Assembly (NCBI GenBank): GCA_008828725.1 | Contig: MEHQ01002349.1 | Coordinates: 311,227 to 375,226 of the forward strand | Reading direction: 5' to 3' | Source: Saccharina japonica | Taxonomy: Eukaryota > Sar > Phaeophyceae > Laminariales > Laminariaceae | DNA length: 64,000 bases | Shown here: piece after piece, positions 25,301-39,800 of the stretch | Layout: each line of letters opens with the position of its first letter | How positions within the stretch are numbered: the stretch's first letter is position 1 | Position numbers and translations under genes: made by a program | Notes under the pieces: model-generated | What the model saw: the letters and a program-made list of their open reading frames with translations, nothing else | The model's database searches: none | Told to the model about the DNA's origin: nothing

Positions 25301-28300
25301 CTACGCTCAGTGCAGTAAGTAGAGCAGACAATGTAATGCCACATACGACAGGCAAGACCTACCCTGCTAGCAATCCAGGTGCATGCAAGAGAAAAAAAGA
25401 GAAAAGAAAGAAAAAAGCGAAAAGGAAAAATAATAGAAAGTAAACATCCTGAAGCAAATCAACAATCAAGCAACCAAACAAAAGCATGACACAAGAAAAA
25501 GAAAAAAGTGTCGTGCTTCTCCCAGATGAGATGCGACATCTAGTTAAAAGAAACCAAATGAAATGAAACGAAACGGAATGAAATGAAATGAACCGAAAAA
25601 AAAAAACAGTGCCAACAAAGCAAGACTAAGAACGACAGGAAAGGACAGGCAGCCAGAGCACACCAAAAGCACCTTCCAGCCAGCTGAGGTAGGTTTGTGC
25701 CGGTAGTACAGGCAGGTTCTACCAGCTAGTCGGTCTGGTACTGGTACCTACTCTGTTTGCCGTCTCTTTCCTGCTTTCGTCCGCCGCGGTTTCCCTACGA
25801 ACCCCCCCCACCCTCTGTCTCCATTCCCTTGGGCGCCACCCATACAATGGATACGTGGCACTTCCTACTCAGTTCCGTTTCTTCCTCGTGCCACACACGA
25901 GAGTCCAGGAAAGAGAAGAGGAAGTAACAAAAAACAAAATGTATACGTACGTAGCTAAGCAGCCAAAGAAAGTCCTAGGAAAATACGGGGGGGCGGAGAG
26001 ACAAAGGCAAAAGCGATCACGGCAAAAAATAAAAAATAAAACAAAATAAATGGATGATACGAGGGATTGTAGCATCGCTGTCGTGCCCGCTACAACAGGC
26101 GGTACACCAAGCAAAAAAAATAAAAGAATAAAAAAATAAAAAATAAAATCACCAGAAATAACCAAGGGAAACAACACCCAGTTCGCCATCCACCCAGCCA
26201 GGTAGTACTTCTTCCTCATCACAGTGATAAGAACGAGAGTAACAATGAAACTAAAGAAGACGAAACGAAACGAAAAAAACAAAAACAAAAACAAACAAAC
26301 ACAACACAACAGAGCCGCGTTCGAAGCAGCTACAGAGGTGCGCGGCACGGGTAGTCTAGGCGGGACGTACTAGTCAGCCTGGTACCTTGCTATCCTGTCG
26401 GCTGTCTCCCTCCTGCTTTCATCAACCGCGGTTTCTGTACGACTGTTGCCCCCTCCCTTCCCATTCCCTTGTGCACCCCCCGCGACGGATGCGTGGCGCT
26501 GTTTACTCAGTTCTGCCTCGACCTTGTGCCACCGGACCATGAACTGTTCAGCCGCTTCGAGGACCCCTCTGTACCACTTGCCCACTTTAGTTGCTGCAAC
26601 GGTCCACGCTGCGGTCTCTACTCCAAACACCAACGGGACCTGTGCCGTGGACCCCTTGGTGGCTTGAAACACCTTGAGGTCTTCAGCAATGCATTTCTGC
26701 CCGGACTTTGGTTGTCCGCCCGGTCTGCGTCCCTCCCCACCCGTCATGGTCCCGAACATCACCCGACTGGGTAGTCGCCCCTTGGGTTGCCGTGCCACGG
26801 CTCCCGCAAAGAACAGCCGTCGTTTACGGATCGTCGTTTCGATGCTCTCGCATCGTGTCTGCTTGAGAGCCTTTGCGTACGAGAGGGTCCTATAGTCGCC
26901 ACGCTGCCGACGCTGGAAGCCAATGACACGCAGGAGGATTTGGTGGTGTACCGATCGGAGCCTGGCGAAGTGTTGTGCACTGAGGGTCCACGTCACACAT
27001 CCGTATAGCAGGGTCTCAATCACCTCGGCCTTCAACATGCGGACTTTCAGACTGAGTCGAGCCGTCTTCATGTCGTACAACTCTGGTCCGAACCGTTTGA
27101 AGCACGCCCACATGAGACGGATCCGTCGTTCGATTTCGAGTGAGAGGTCAGCGTCTTCGTGGATAATGCCGCCGAGGTACAAGAACTGGCTCGTTTGTCT
27201 ATACCTCTGACCAGCTGCTTCGATAACGAGCGGCGGAGGAGGGGGTGTCTGGTCCCGTGTTCGTAAGATCATCGTTTCGGTTTTCTTTTCTGAAACCGTG
27301 AGGCCTGCTGCTTCGAAGACAGTCACGATGACTGTCATCATTTTAGCGAGACCCTCCGCAGACTTTGAGACAATTCCTGCATCATCGGCGTACAGCATAC
27401 CCCATACAGCCCTTCGCACGCATGCCAATGGTACCTCTTTTCCAACCACTACATCCTCCTTGAGGTGAACCAAATCCCTCATGATGTCTTCGTCTTCGCT
27501 GAAACGTACGAGAACAACGTGTATCACAGCAGCGAAAAACACGTTGAACAGCAGTGGCGACAGCACGCAGCCTTGTCGTAGCCCCTGCGTGACATTAAAC
27601 CAATCAGAGTGCTCACCATCATCTGTGCGTACGCAAGCGCGCATGCCGTCGTGGAACTGGCGGATGATTGTAAGCATCTTGGTTGGTATGCCAACGCGCG
27701 TAAGAACCTGCCACAGCAGCTCTCGGTCGACAGAGTCGTATGCTTTCTGCAAATCGATGAAGCACATGTACAAAGGGATTTTCCTGTCTCGTCCGAGTTC
27801 TTGTAATCGTCGTACTACGAACAGCATGTCGACTGTTGATCGTGTAGGACGAAAACCGCACTGTTCCTCAGGGAGGATGCCTCGGTCCTCGCAGTAGTTG
27901 CTGAGACGGGATGCGACGATTTTCAGCAACACTTTTCCTGCATGGGCAACAAGCGAAATCCCTCTGTAGTTGTTGCAATCAGTTCGGTCCTTCTTTTTGT
28001 AAAGTACCTCGATGATCGCGTCTTTCCACTGCTGGGGGACTTCACCCGTTATCCAAACTGCGTGATACGGGAAAGGGCCGTTTTTCCCGCCCCAGGCAGA
28101 GACTGCTTTATGTGGGTCTTCTCCAGGGACGATATGGGAAACGTTTACATTTGTTTATCGCGGGATGGGAATGAGACGCGAAAAGGTGGGAAGTAATTGT
28201 TAGGTGGACGAGATGGGACGGGAATACCATCGTTTTGGCGGCACGGGAGGAGACGGGAATCGATCGGTGAACGAACGGGTCTGGAATAGGCCGGGAAATC

Positions 28301-31300
28301 GGTCGGGAACATATTCGGGATGGCGCGGGACTACTGTTGTACCAGGTACACTATTTCTTGGTGGGACCAGGAACGATCGGGCAACGTCGGGAATATAGGA
28401 TGGGAAGCGCAATAAGAAAGGGCTGAGAACACAATTGAGAACGCGGGCTGGAGACAACCAACCGTTTAAATGAGCGAATGTCACCAAGTCTTCTTTGTGT
28501 ACTGGTAAATTATGTTATCCCACCACTGGGGATATTTCCGTCTTGGAATGTGAAGGGACTGGGTTTGCTTGCCTTGCCTCTGCTTGGGGCACCGAAGCAG
28601 AGCCGCCGGCATCATTTTTTCCCCCAACCCACGACGCGTCTATGCTCGGCATGTCTTGTGTTTACGCCAGGTGTGTGGTGCGTGTTTCTTTGTTAGAAAT
28701 ATCCTGCATGTGTTACAAATGTACGACCGATTATTGTTGAAAATATTTCGAATGGTCAGGTGGGATTCTGGCCGGTTCAATGGTTGATACAAAGTTTAAC
28801 TTTATTTGTATTCAAATTGTCAAAACTGCGTGATGGGGAGACTATAAAATAAATAGAAGAAAATATAAAAGAAAAATGAAACGTATAGGAATATATATCT
28901 GCAGTCTCCAGGCTGCTCGTACTATGTATGCACTCGTAGAGGTGTTACCCTTTCGCCAATTACCCGGGTACTCGCGAGTATTACCCGGCTTGCTAATACC
29001 CGTCGCGGGCACGAGTAACACTCCATACTCGCCGAGTATTTGGGCCCCGGGTACCCGGGTAACCGGGTATCCGCTAGTTTACGTCGGATAATCCGGGGAT
29101 GACACCTTATCATCCATCCCCTGGGTAGTACCAGTATTTCGTAAATATTTCTCCACGAAACCCTTTTCAAAATGAAAATGCTGTCTCACAATGCCTCACG
29201 CGTGACACCAGCTTAGAGGTACGCAGTGCAGGACCGGCAGCGTAATAAGCATGCACCGACAGCAGTCCAGCAGCAGTAGCAGCCAAAACAGCCAAGGGCC
29301 TCACCTATTGGAGGGCGATGGCGAGCCCTCTCAAGACTCCGATGGCGTTTCCGCAAGTTCGGGCGCGTCGCACACGCACACAAAAGCGCACGTTACGAGG
29401 CAGGCCGTTATAATGTTTTCTAGTTTTGATCGAAAATCCTATAGTGATATAAAGTCATTCAAGGTCCCTAATACTGAAACCAAGAGTTTTCTGACCGCCT
29501 ATACTAATATAAAGTAATAAATGTAATTTATACAAAAATCAACGATTTTGTATTCCTCCCACTAAAATCAAGTAATTATTATCCCCGACACAAACTTGTT
29601 TTTTTTGTTAACCGCATTGTAGAATGTAATAACTTGCGAGAAACAAAGGTTACCCTAACCCATACTCAAATTCACCTAAATATGAACCCGTTATACTGCT
29701 GTTTTGTATATTTTGACGACAAATGAACACATTATGAAGTAATTTAAGGTAACCCATACTGAAACCAAGTGATTCATGACCGCCTACACTACTGTAATAT
29801 GAAATAAAAAATAATTAATAATAAAATCAAGTAATTTATATTCGTCGCACTAAAATCAAGTAACTTTCATCCCCGCCACAATATTTTTGTTAACCTCACG
29901 CGGCGCAAATTTATTCGGCTGCCCCTTGTTATATTATGGGTGCCCCGCCTGTGTTTCGATTTCACGAACTCATAAAATAATATAATAATATAATACATGT
30001 CATTCGATGCTTTTGTGGCGCGTAGTCTGCTGTTTTGGTGGTATTGTTTGAAAATCATTATGGCACAGGGTTGTTATGCCGAATGCTGTATAACAACCCT
30101 CTTCGAGTCTATCCGTTGCAGCGTTAAGGACCACACCTGATAAACAATGTGCCGGGTACCCGGGTACCCGGGTACCCGCCCAAAGTAAACGTAAATCCTC
30201 GCGAGTACCCGGGTATTTTTTTCCGGTTTAAGCGGGACCCGTTTCAGACGGGTACTCGTCGGGTAACACCTCTGGTATGCACTGTTGTTCTGCTGTATGC
30301 GCGCTCGTACATAGTGCTGTTGCACGCAAAACGTTGAACAACCCAGTTACTATCCGGGGTCACTGCGGCAAATGGAATGGGACTATCTACCCCAATTGTG
30401 AGATGCGGGATGGGACGAGATTATCTGAGCTGACAATCCGATGGAAATAGTCGGGACTGGGTAGCCAGCGGAAAACGCGAGAGCATGAACTGGCAGCGGA
30501 AAACGCGAGAGTGTGAGTTAGCAAAATTCGACCAAGATGGACGAGCGTTGGGAAGGCTGAACCCTCTGCGCGATAAAAATCAGGCAAGAACCGTAGCGGG
30601 GAAGGAGGGAGAGGAGTCTACTTTGTGACCTCGGATCTGAGTTACGACTAGGGAGGGAGGAAGACAGAAGTGCGAAGATAATGAATGGGATGAAAAAAAA
30701 CAAAACAAAATGACAGTGGGATGAGAATAGTCGAGTTTAGGTAGGAAAAAGTCGGGAACGGGCACCCGACACCTTAACGCGGAATAGTAGAGCTCGGGAA
30801 CATAACTATCGACGGTGGCACCGGTCGGATAGTCGTGGTCGGAAACGAAATATCACATGGTTTCCCGTTCCCGTACCGTACCGTTTTCCCGCCCCGACTT
30901 TTACCGCGCGTACCCTTTTCACATACCAGTCCGACAATGTTCTCAAGATCGGTCTGCAGTCTGCAGTATAGGCAAACTGTTGAAACTAAGACAGCGAATC
31001 AGACGGCCAGAGTTCCAATCCCGACAAGCCCTCGATCTCCTTGTTTTTTACAACACATTGTTTTTTTCCTTTTGTTTTTTGCACGTACGTGCACGTCGAC
31101 TCAGTCAAAGTAGTACTCGGACCTGAACATTAGTGTTCAGAGTGCTAACGTACTTGGTGCAGGGATAGTTATGTAACGGTATTTGGGAGTTCCACAGAGG
31201 AAATATGCGTGTTTCTCTGTGGAGCACTTGGCGGTTTGGAGCGATTCCCATCGCCTCACTCTTTATTATGTACCTACGTGTTTCTCTATGTTTTCTCCCC

Positions 31301-34300
31301 CTTTCTCGTGTCTACGACGGTAATATATATACATCACGTGGAGCCCCTACATCCTTCCCCGACCCAGAGTACCCCTCCAGGGGTCACTTGAACAATTAGT
31401 TTCCACAGGTTGATAGCAATGACACATAGCATGTATAATACGTATAATATCATATCGCAACGGAGCGGGTTGGACGCACGTTTTGAGTATATTGACGCAT
31501 AAATGGTCAAATAAAATGGCCTCCGACGGCCCTCCGAGGGACCTCCGGGCCCCCCTGCGAGAGATCGCGCCTCGCCTACAGTACCGGCCCGCTCATAAGA
31601 AACCAGAAATCGGGCTTAGGCTGAATTTCTTGTTTTAGAAAGGGGTGTGTCCCACAATAACTTCAGTATAATATATGCCGACTTTCTTATCTCCCCCGTA
31701 ATATTCAGGCTGAGTTTCTTGTGGGGCACTTTCTTATGAGAGGGCCAGTAGTGTACGGCTCGTGGTGCGGGGCCACACCACGGCTTCCCTATTATCAGAT
31801 GCCTATTTTAGGCCCTAGTACAGACCAGGGCGTTCATTAGTGGTTCGGTGTCTGTTGCGCAGCACAACATGCGACGCAAGGTGTGTTGCGCTCAAAATTG
31901 CGGCCTTTGCCCGAATATACGCCTCAAAACTAATCAAGTAAAAAGTCTTTTAATTATATTTTCGGCCACGGCGAATAGAAAAAAAGTGCCTCAAAAAGAA
32001 AAAGTGCCTACGGCGAACAGCAAACAAATGTGCCTAACTTTTGTTTTCGACTATATGGCGAATAGGACAAGAGGCCTAAAATATACATATATACGTTCAT
32101 GTTGGTTCAACCCTCAAGCTCCCAGGGCAAATAATTTTAATTCCGGGCCGGCCTCAGTATCGGAATCTCGGCACCTCAATATCTCGAGGTTTTTTTCATT
32201 TCTTCGGGCGCTCTCTTCGAGGATCGGCTCCGACGTCCCTCGCCCTTCGTGCCCCCCCCTTACCTCGCCGCGAACGCGTGAGGGGGGAGAGAGAGAGTAT
32301 CGAGAAGTAGGCAAATTCTTGGATCTTGGGTGGCATCTCGAGCATTTCTTTGAATCTTGACAGGGCGGGGGTAGTCACAAACACAAAGGGGTGACTTTTT
32401 AAAGTAAATGGAATAGTAGTATCATACAGGAGTCACATTTTGTCAGTCCTTGCATAGTCTGCTCCGAAGAGTCGATGCCCATGTTCCTTATTCGCAGTGC
32501 ATAGCGAGCATGTATGTACGCGTACGTGCAGCTCCATGAATAGGTACAGCAGTAGGCTAGAGCGCTGTTCGAGTACGAGCACATACTGCTGTACTTCGAG
32601 TATGTAGGAGTGCTAGTGCGCACGCTTTACTATGCAGAGCTGCGGTGTTCTGTGCCTCTCTACATGTCGTGTGCCCGAACACGGAAGATACTTAGAGTAC
32701 CAGTAATCAACTCCAATAATAAAGTGTTTGCAATTGCCAAAGGAATAACATTTTGACACTGTGGTCAGTGGTCAGCCCTTTGTATCGTTTTGTGGGAGGC
32801 ATGCTCAAGCATTCCTTTGGATCTTGACAGGGGGGCGGTAGCGCGCAAACACAAAGGGGTGACTTTTTTAAAAGGGGGTTGTAGTGCGCAATCACAAAGG
32901 GGGGACTTTGGTCGGGAGATTTCACAGCTGACGTGTTTCTTAGTTTGATATTAATAAGTGCAGTGGTATCGTATAGGAGTCATATGTTGTCAGCATTTTG
33001 CATCGTTACTTCGAAGCTCTTTGAAACTACGCGCACGACGAGTAGTACGAGTTTGTCGATCGATACAGCAGTACGTACATCAGGTATGCACCACGAGTAT
33101 GTGATCTGTACGACATCCCCTGCTTATCTCGGCGTGAACGCGTCGGGGGCAGAGACAGACAAGCGAGGAGTAGGCACGCGATCTTGGATATTGGGTAGCA
33201 TGCTCGAGCATTTATTTGAGTCTTGACAGGAGGAGGGGTGGTGCTCAACTACAAACCTATTTTTTTCATTATCCAACAATAAAAAGCTAGGATCTTCGTA
33301 CTACTGCTAGTACTCTGTGTGTTCAACGACCTGACACCCCACATACAAACAAAAAATGTTTTCTCGGATTAATTATTTGTTTCTTATAAAAATAATCACG
33401 TTATTCAACGTTCATACATATAATAAATATTTAAAAAACGAGTACCAGGTATGTACATACGTAAATATGTTTTCTATTGCGACACTCATATACAAGGAAT
33501 TGATTTTTTACTGCGACACTCATATACCTGGTATACAAGAAGCGGGGACATTCGTGAACGATTGTTCAACACCACCATGTCCATAAATATAAGCACCTTT
33601 TGTTCATTAATATTCGATTAAGAAAGTGCTTATATTTAGGGCCCATCTTAACGAAGACAGCAAAAATTCAATTTGGAAAAAATAAAATTCAAATCCGCTT
33701 TTCATTGGTCAACACACGCACCAGCATCAAAGATTAGGATCTTGGCGTCTAATCAATTTGAATTGGACGAAAAAACCAAGAAGGTCCCACTTTTCCAAAG
33801 AATTCAAATCAAATTGAGGAGTTGGCCCGACTTGGACCGGCATGTCCACGGTGGGCAAACGCCCCCGGTACAATCTGGTCATTTCTTGGTGGCATCGATG
33901 ACCACGACCGAGGCGACAACACGTGAACCACAACCCGAGGCCACCGGGACAACAGCCGCGCCCACGCCTATAGACAATAGCACAGCGTACCCCGGCGGTG
34001 GCGCCTCAAAACCAATCATGGCGGTCGCAATCCCAACTTTTCAACCAGCTCGATGCTCCAACCCGATCAAAAACCGAGCGATCGACCCAAAACAGCATGA
34101 TACGCTCAAGACTTCGATAACACCATCGCCGCCCCTGTCTCGCCCGTGGCGTTCCAGGGATCCCTACGCCCACACAGGAGACCCTGAGAGGATAGCTTCC
34201 TAGCCTGGGCGGTCAAAAGCAAAAGTATGCTGGCGGCGGCGCGCACGCGTCGACGCATGCTTTCCCTCTCGTCTCCTCTCGTCGATTTTTTTCACCTGGG

Positions 34301-36842
34301 CGCTGTGACGCATGCTGCGTTTTTTCGATTTCATAAATATTTGAACGAGCGATTCACTATTCCCCATAGGACGCAAACCAGTTTTTTTTTGCGAAATCAC
34401 ATTCAAATAGGATTTTATTTTCCAAATTGAATTTTTGCTGTCTTCGTTAAGATGGGCCCTTATGGACAGAGTGGAAAAAATTAAAAAGCAGAAAATCGGC
34501 CATCCCCCCGCAAAAATAGGTTTTGTTCGTACTATTGATAGCATGACACTCACACAAAAGAAGCTGGAAAGATAGGTGAACCCTCAGTGTAATAGGTCGT
34601 TGAACACACAGTAGTAGCAGTAGTACGAAGATCCTAGATTTTCATTGTTGGAAGTTTCGTGTCTAGGTTGTCGTTATACCTTGGCCATTACTGATCGTAT
34701 TATTTGGGTAGTTTGACTCTGGCAAATAGTGCTTGATATAATTTGGGGGATGCTTTAATCCCTGTGGGAAACTATTGTGTGTGAAATTGTGCGGTATCTA
34801 TCGCACCTCGAGCAGAGCAGAGAGTATTTGGGATTAAGTTTTTACTTTGGGCAATGATATTTCATGATTTCTGGGATGTGCCGTTTTAACCTTGCAATCT
34901 GTGTTGTCTTATATTCCCTGTTGCTCTCTGTTAAATATAAGTTCTTCGCACATTGAAGTACACCTTTGTTGAAGGGCATTGCCCCCTTCGTTTTCCTTTT
35001 GTACTTCTCTGTAATTAAGTTATTCGTATGGTGTGGAAGTATGTACGGAGGGGTTTTCCAAGGCACCATCAACGGCGCCTTTCTTTTTGCCTTTTTGAAT
35101 AAAATATTTTCCAAGTATCATTGCGTTCAATGGCCACTTTAGTGCCAATTCCTCTTTGTTTCGCCTCGAAACCAAGCATGTTCATCATGATTGATTTTTC
35201 TGTTGTGAACCTTTTCGTCTCCTGCCACACTATTCATTTGTTAATTTGGGATGAAAATCTTGGCATTCCTTTCAGTTTCATCTTATGTGTTTCATGTCGG
35301 ATGGAACACTTTCAACTCCTCCCCTGCCCTACCCGAAGCATGAGTGCCGGCGAATGCCGGCACCCATGAGGAGCCCTTGTATGTTCTATTATTATGAAAA
35401 AAAGACCCCCAAAACAAATTATCACCTCCGGCCAGATATAAACGCGCAACAAACATTTTAGCCTGCGGCGAGAAATGTTGCGCGCCCAAAACGCGTGTTG
35501 CGCTGCTCGCCACCAGCCTCGCGGCGACTGCTGTTGCGCAAAACGGTTAATTTGACCAAATGCTGCGCCAGCGCAACAGCGCAACACCTAATTAATGCCC
35601 TGCTGTATTATGTATTGAAAACATCTGGAATTTTCGAATTTTCAGCCAAAGCATCCCGGCGTCAACCAACGTTGTTGTTTACTTATTTGGTTTACCCGCA
35701 TGGTGATAAAAATGAAAGAATGACGCGTGTGTCGAGGCTCTTGTTTCTACGGGGAGAGATGGCAGAGGAGTCATCCCACGGTAGGGGCGCAGCAGGATTT
35801 TCTGAGTTCCTCACATGAGGAGCTCAATATCTCACCCGAAACATGACATCGGAAAGATTCGTTCGCGCAACCCGACCAAACCATCCAATGCGGTAGTCGA
35901 AGAACAAATACACCAGTAAACTGTTAATAGTACCCGGTGGTCGCTCACGTGAGGAGCACAACCGGTGAGAAAATGTTGAGCCTAAAAGTGGTACCCCTAC
36001 CGTGGGATTGCTCAGAGGTGGCACGGGAGTGTCTGTAAAGATCACTTGTGTAGGAGAAGAAAAGTCATGGTTTGAATAGGCGCTTATGTGGCCATAATGG
36101 AAAGAAGATCGACCTCAGGGAGATCAATGGAAAGGGAAGAAGAGAAGAAGAGAAGAGAGAAGAGAGAAGTGGAGTAGAGATGAGTAGAGTTGAGTGGAGT
36201 GATCGAGGTGGGCGGTGCCTGCACCTGATCATCCCGGTACAAAGCCCCTGCTACGGGCCGTTACATTCTACCGTAGTTGGTACTGTTCCCTGTAATGTTG
36301 TTCCCTGTAATGTTCTCTACAACGTTATAGGAACGTTCTAGCAACGTTCTCAGCATCGTTCCTGATGAAGATGCTTGGGACAAACAATGTGGCGCACTAC
36401 GAGTAAGACAAACTCGTAATATATCCGCATATTGCAATAACCCGAATATCTAGACTAAGATACTCATATACTCGTATCAGTGCGTAGTGACTGCACATCA
36501 CAATAGATACGTATGGATCTGAACGTCCATATGCTAACAAAAAATGTAAGGGCAGCGGCCAAAAACAGGTACACCTGGTCCGTTCGGGGCCAAAAACAGG
36601 TATATACTAAAATCAAGTTTAAAACGCACCCCACGAACCTGCCGTTCCTTGCAGCGCAAAGTCAAGTTTTTTCATGTTCTTCGTGCTCGCCCGGTGGCTA
36701 CGTATGAGTAGCTGCTATTAATAGTACGAGGAACGAACGCCTGCTGCTGTATTCTCCCTTCTCAGCTTGCGACACCCCTGGTATTCCAAGTCAACCACAA
36801 TCCCGAAGGGGAGCCTTCTATCTCGTATTATTTCGGCGGAGG

Positions 36843-36876
<34 letters not shown>

Positions 36877-39800
36877 ATCTTCACAATAAACTCGTTTCAG
36901 TTGCTAATCCCTATAGTCTGATCTAGCAAGATCTCGGCCCGTGGTCACAAAATTGCTAGAGCCATCAGAGAATCCTAAGGAACACGTACACTTAGCAGGG
37001 AAAGGATACACAAGTCCGAAGAGGTACACCTAAAATCCCTACAGCATGTTATGCGTGTCCAAAACTGAACTACACGCCCGCAATCTCCATTCGACTACAG
37101 CAGCATCGTCCCCCCCCCTCCCACCCACTTACCAATGAATTTGCCGACTACAGCGTAACTACTGTCTGAAGTGCTGTCTGTACAAAAACACACGGTAGGC
37201 GTGGGAACAAGATGGAGCACGCAGCTGCTGTCTGAAGTGCTGCCGGAATGACAGTCCGCGGGCACACAGTGAAAAAGAACAGCCAACCAAAGCCATCACG
37301 TCAATTGACAATTGCCCGAATCTATCCTGAACGTCTGTGTTAGGCACAGCATTATAAACATCGACACTGATTAGGAATCGTTCCACATTGAAGGGGTCTT
37401 CCACGATCAGGCACACAATGAAGGCACCCGGGGTGTCCGCGCCATCTCTGCCGCGTCTCTCTACAAAACCAGTGACGTCATCCACACAGACCCAACAACG
37501 AAATTCAGGGGAAAAAACGAAAAAAACAAAAATGATTGTCCGTTCGTCACGGGTCGATGTCGTCCGTGCTCCGGATGGCTGCTCCGCGCTGCTGTGCTGC
37601 TGCTGCGGCGTGCTGCTGTGATCCGGCGCGCCGCTCCGGTGCCACTTGGCCAGTCCTAGCACGACCACACTCGACCTGCTCCGTCCGTACTCGCTCTCGT
37701 TGTTGTCCTTCCCAGTCGGCTCCTCGCTTTCTCCCTCGTTGCACTCAGGGTGCTTGGTCTGGAAAATAAAAATTCTCGCGCTGAAGGGATTGACCAGTCC
37801 AACAACAGCTCGTCGCCACACGCTCCCTCCTCCTTTGATGGCGAAGCCAGGTTACTGAGACAGTACAGCTCCCTCTAGCAAACACACCTAGGGCCGTGTA
37901 CATAGTGTCCGTCCACCTTTCTGATGGCGTCTGCCTCCGCGCACAAAAGTGAGATGGACATTGCTGTCTACACCGACGGCCAAAAAGGCCCGTGCATCTG
38001 AACTTTTGCGCCTAACGCACCAGTGCCGATCCAACTCTACCGCTGCACACGCTTCGCGGCGGGTGCGCAGCAGCAAGAAGGTATCGGTCCGCTTGAGGGT
38101 GAGCCTAGCCTTGCTCGCTAGAAAGACCCCCCCCCTCGCTATGGGCCATGCCAAAGCAAAAACTTTGCCGAGGCAGCGAGGGGAAGAAGGGAAGGTTTAG
38201 GTTTTAGGTGTGCAGGCAGATATATATATGTGTGTCGCTCGAGTGGCGTGTAGTGCGAGGTGCGAAGGGAGAAGGGGGTCTCCGCGTACGTCGGCATTTG
38301 TATAGGGGGCATATAGGGTGGAACTATGAAGGGCGTCTGCTTGGCTTAAAAACGACAAAACAAAGGTGAAAGTCAAGCAGAATAGACAAAATCAGGTATA
38401 CCTGGGTTTTATAGAGGCAAAAAGCGGTATATCGAGTTTTGGACCAATGGCAGGGCACGTGGAGTGCGTTTTCGACTTGATTTGAAGTATGTACCTGTTT
38501 TTGGCCGCAAACGGACCAGGTATACATTTTTTTGGACGCTGCCCAAAATGTAACTATCATTATTATTGCTACGAGTATTATACAATAGTTTTACGATAAC
38601 ACATATTAATACGGTAGTGTGTGTGTGTTCTTCACATTAAACCTTCCTTTCTACCCGTCGACATCCAGCACACCCAGTGTCCGTGCCGATTCTTCATCCT
38701 AAAAAGGTACCAGTTCTGTGGTCACAAAACTACGACACAGAGATACTACACTCAGTGCAGTAAGCAGAGCAGACAATGCAACGCCATATACGACAGGCAA
38801 GACCTACCCTGCTAGCAATCCAGGTGCATGCAAGAGAAAAAAAGAGAAAAAAGAAAAAAGCGAAAAGAAAAAATAATAAAAAGTAAATATACTGAAGCAA
38901 ATCAACAATCAAGGAACCAAATAAAAAGCATGACAAAAAAAGAAAGAAAGTGTCGTGCTTCTCCCAGCATTGCCAGAGGAGATGCGACCTCCAATAAAAA
39001 CCAAGTGAAATGAAAGAAAATAAAATGGACCGAAACAGCGCCAACAGAGCAAGACTGAGAACGACAGGATAGGACAGCCAGCCGGAGCACACCAAAGGCC
39101 AGCTGAGGCAGGTTTGTGCCCGTAGTACAGGCAGGTTCTACCAGCTAGTCGGTCTGGCACCTACTCTGTTTGCCGTCTCTTTCCTGCTTTCGTCCGTCCT
39201 GGTTTCCCTATGACCCCCCCCACCCTCCGTCTCCCTTCCCTTGGGCGCCACCCATACAACGGGTACGTGGCACTTCCAACTCAATTCCGTTTCGTTCTCG
39301 TTTAACACACGAGAGTCCCGGAAAGAGAACGGGGAATGACATAAACAAAATGAATACGTACGTAGCTAAGCCACCAAAGAAAGTCCTAGGAAAAATATGG
39401 AAGGCGGAGAAACAAAGGCAAAAGCGATCACGGTAACATAAATAAGTAAAACAAAGTAAACGAAGCAAATGATGCGAGGGGTTGTAGCATCGCTGTCGTG
39501 CCCCCCTTGAGAAGCAACAACAGGCAATACGACAAGCAAAAAAGAAAAATGAAAAAAAAAGAAAAGAAAAATAAGAAAAAAAATCAAACAAACAAACAAA
39601 CAAAGGGAAAGAAAGACCACCAGAAACAGTGCCGCGTTCGAAGCGGCTACAGAGGTGCGCGGCACGGGTAGTCTAGGTGGGACTTACTAGTCAGCCTGGT
39701 ACCTTGCTATCCTGTCGGCTGTTTCCCTCCTGCTCTCATCAGCCGCGGTTTCCGTACGACTGTTGCCCCCCCCCTTCCCATTCCCTTTTGCACCCCCCGC

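Larger units (their letters stand above)
33272..34652. mobile_element. TIR element with about 70-bp inverted ends, hosting a nested insertion
   Basis: The left end runs from TCCAACAAT through GCTAGGATCTTCGTACTACT and TGTGTGTTCAACGACCT. The right end, inverted, gives the same order with a few differences. No target duplication is evident (flanks TTA and AGT). Removing the nested 821-bp element leaves a short, apparently non-coding element of about 560 bp. Confidence 0.75.
36550..38544. mobile_element. MULE-like element, 2.0 kb, with captured coding-like sequence
   Basis: Perfect 9-bp target duplications AAAATGTAA lie at 36541-36549 and 38545-38553. The terminal inverted repeats are about 95 bp at roughly 80 percent identity: GGGCAGCGGCCAAAAACAGG at the left and GGGCAGCGTCCAAAAAAATG inverted from the right, both followed by ACCTGGTCCGTT. 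Long TIRs plus a 9-bp duplication are diagnostic of Mutator-like elements. The interior carries minus-strand coding-like frames with no MULE transposase motif, as in a Pack-MULE. Confidence 0.85.

Noticed and set aside
26446-27897. Several plus-strand frames opposite the LINE
   Set aside because: They are shadows of the RT coding strand, as the same shadows appear opposite the truncated copy at 39763-40091.
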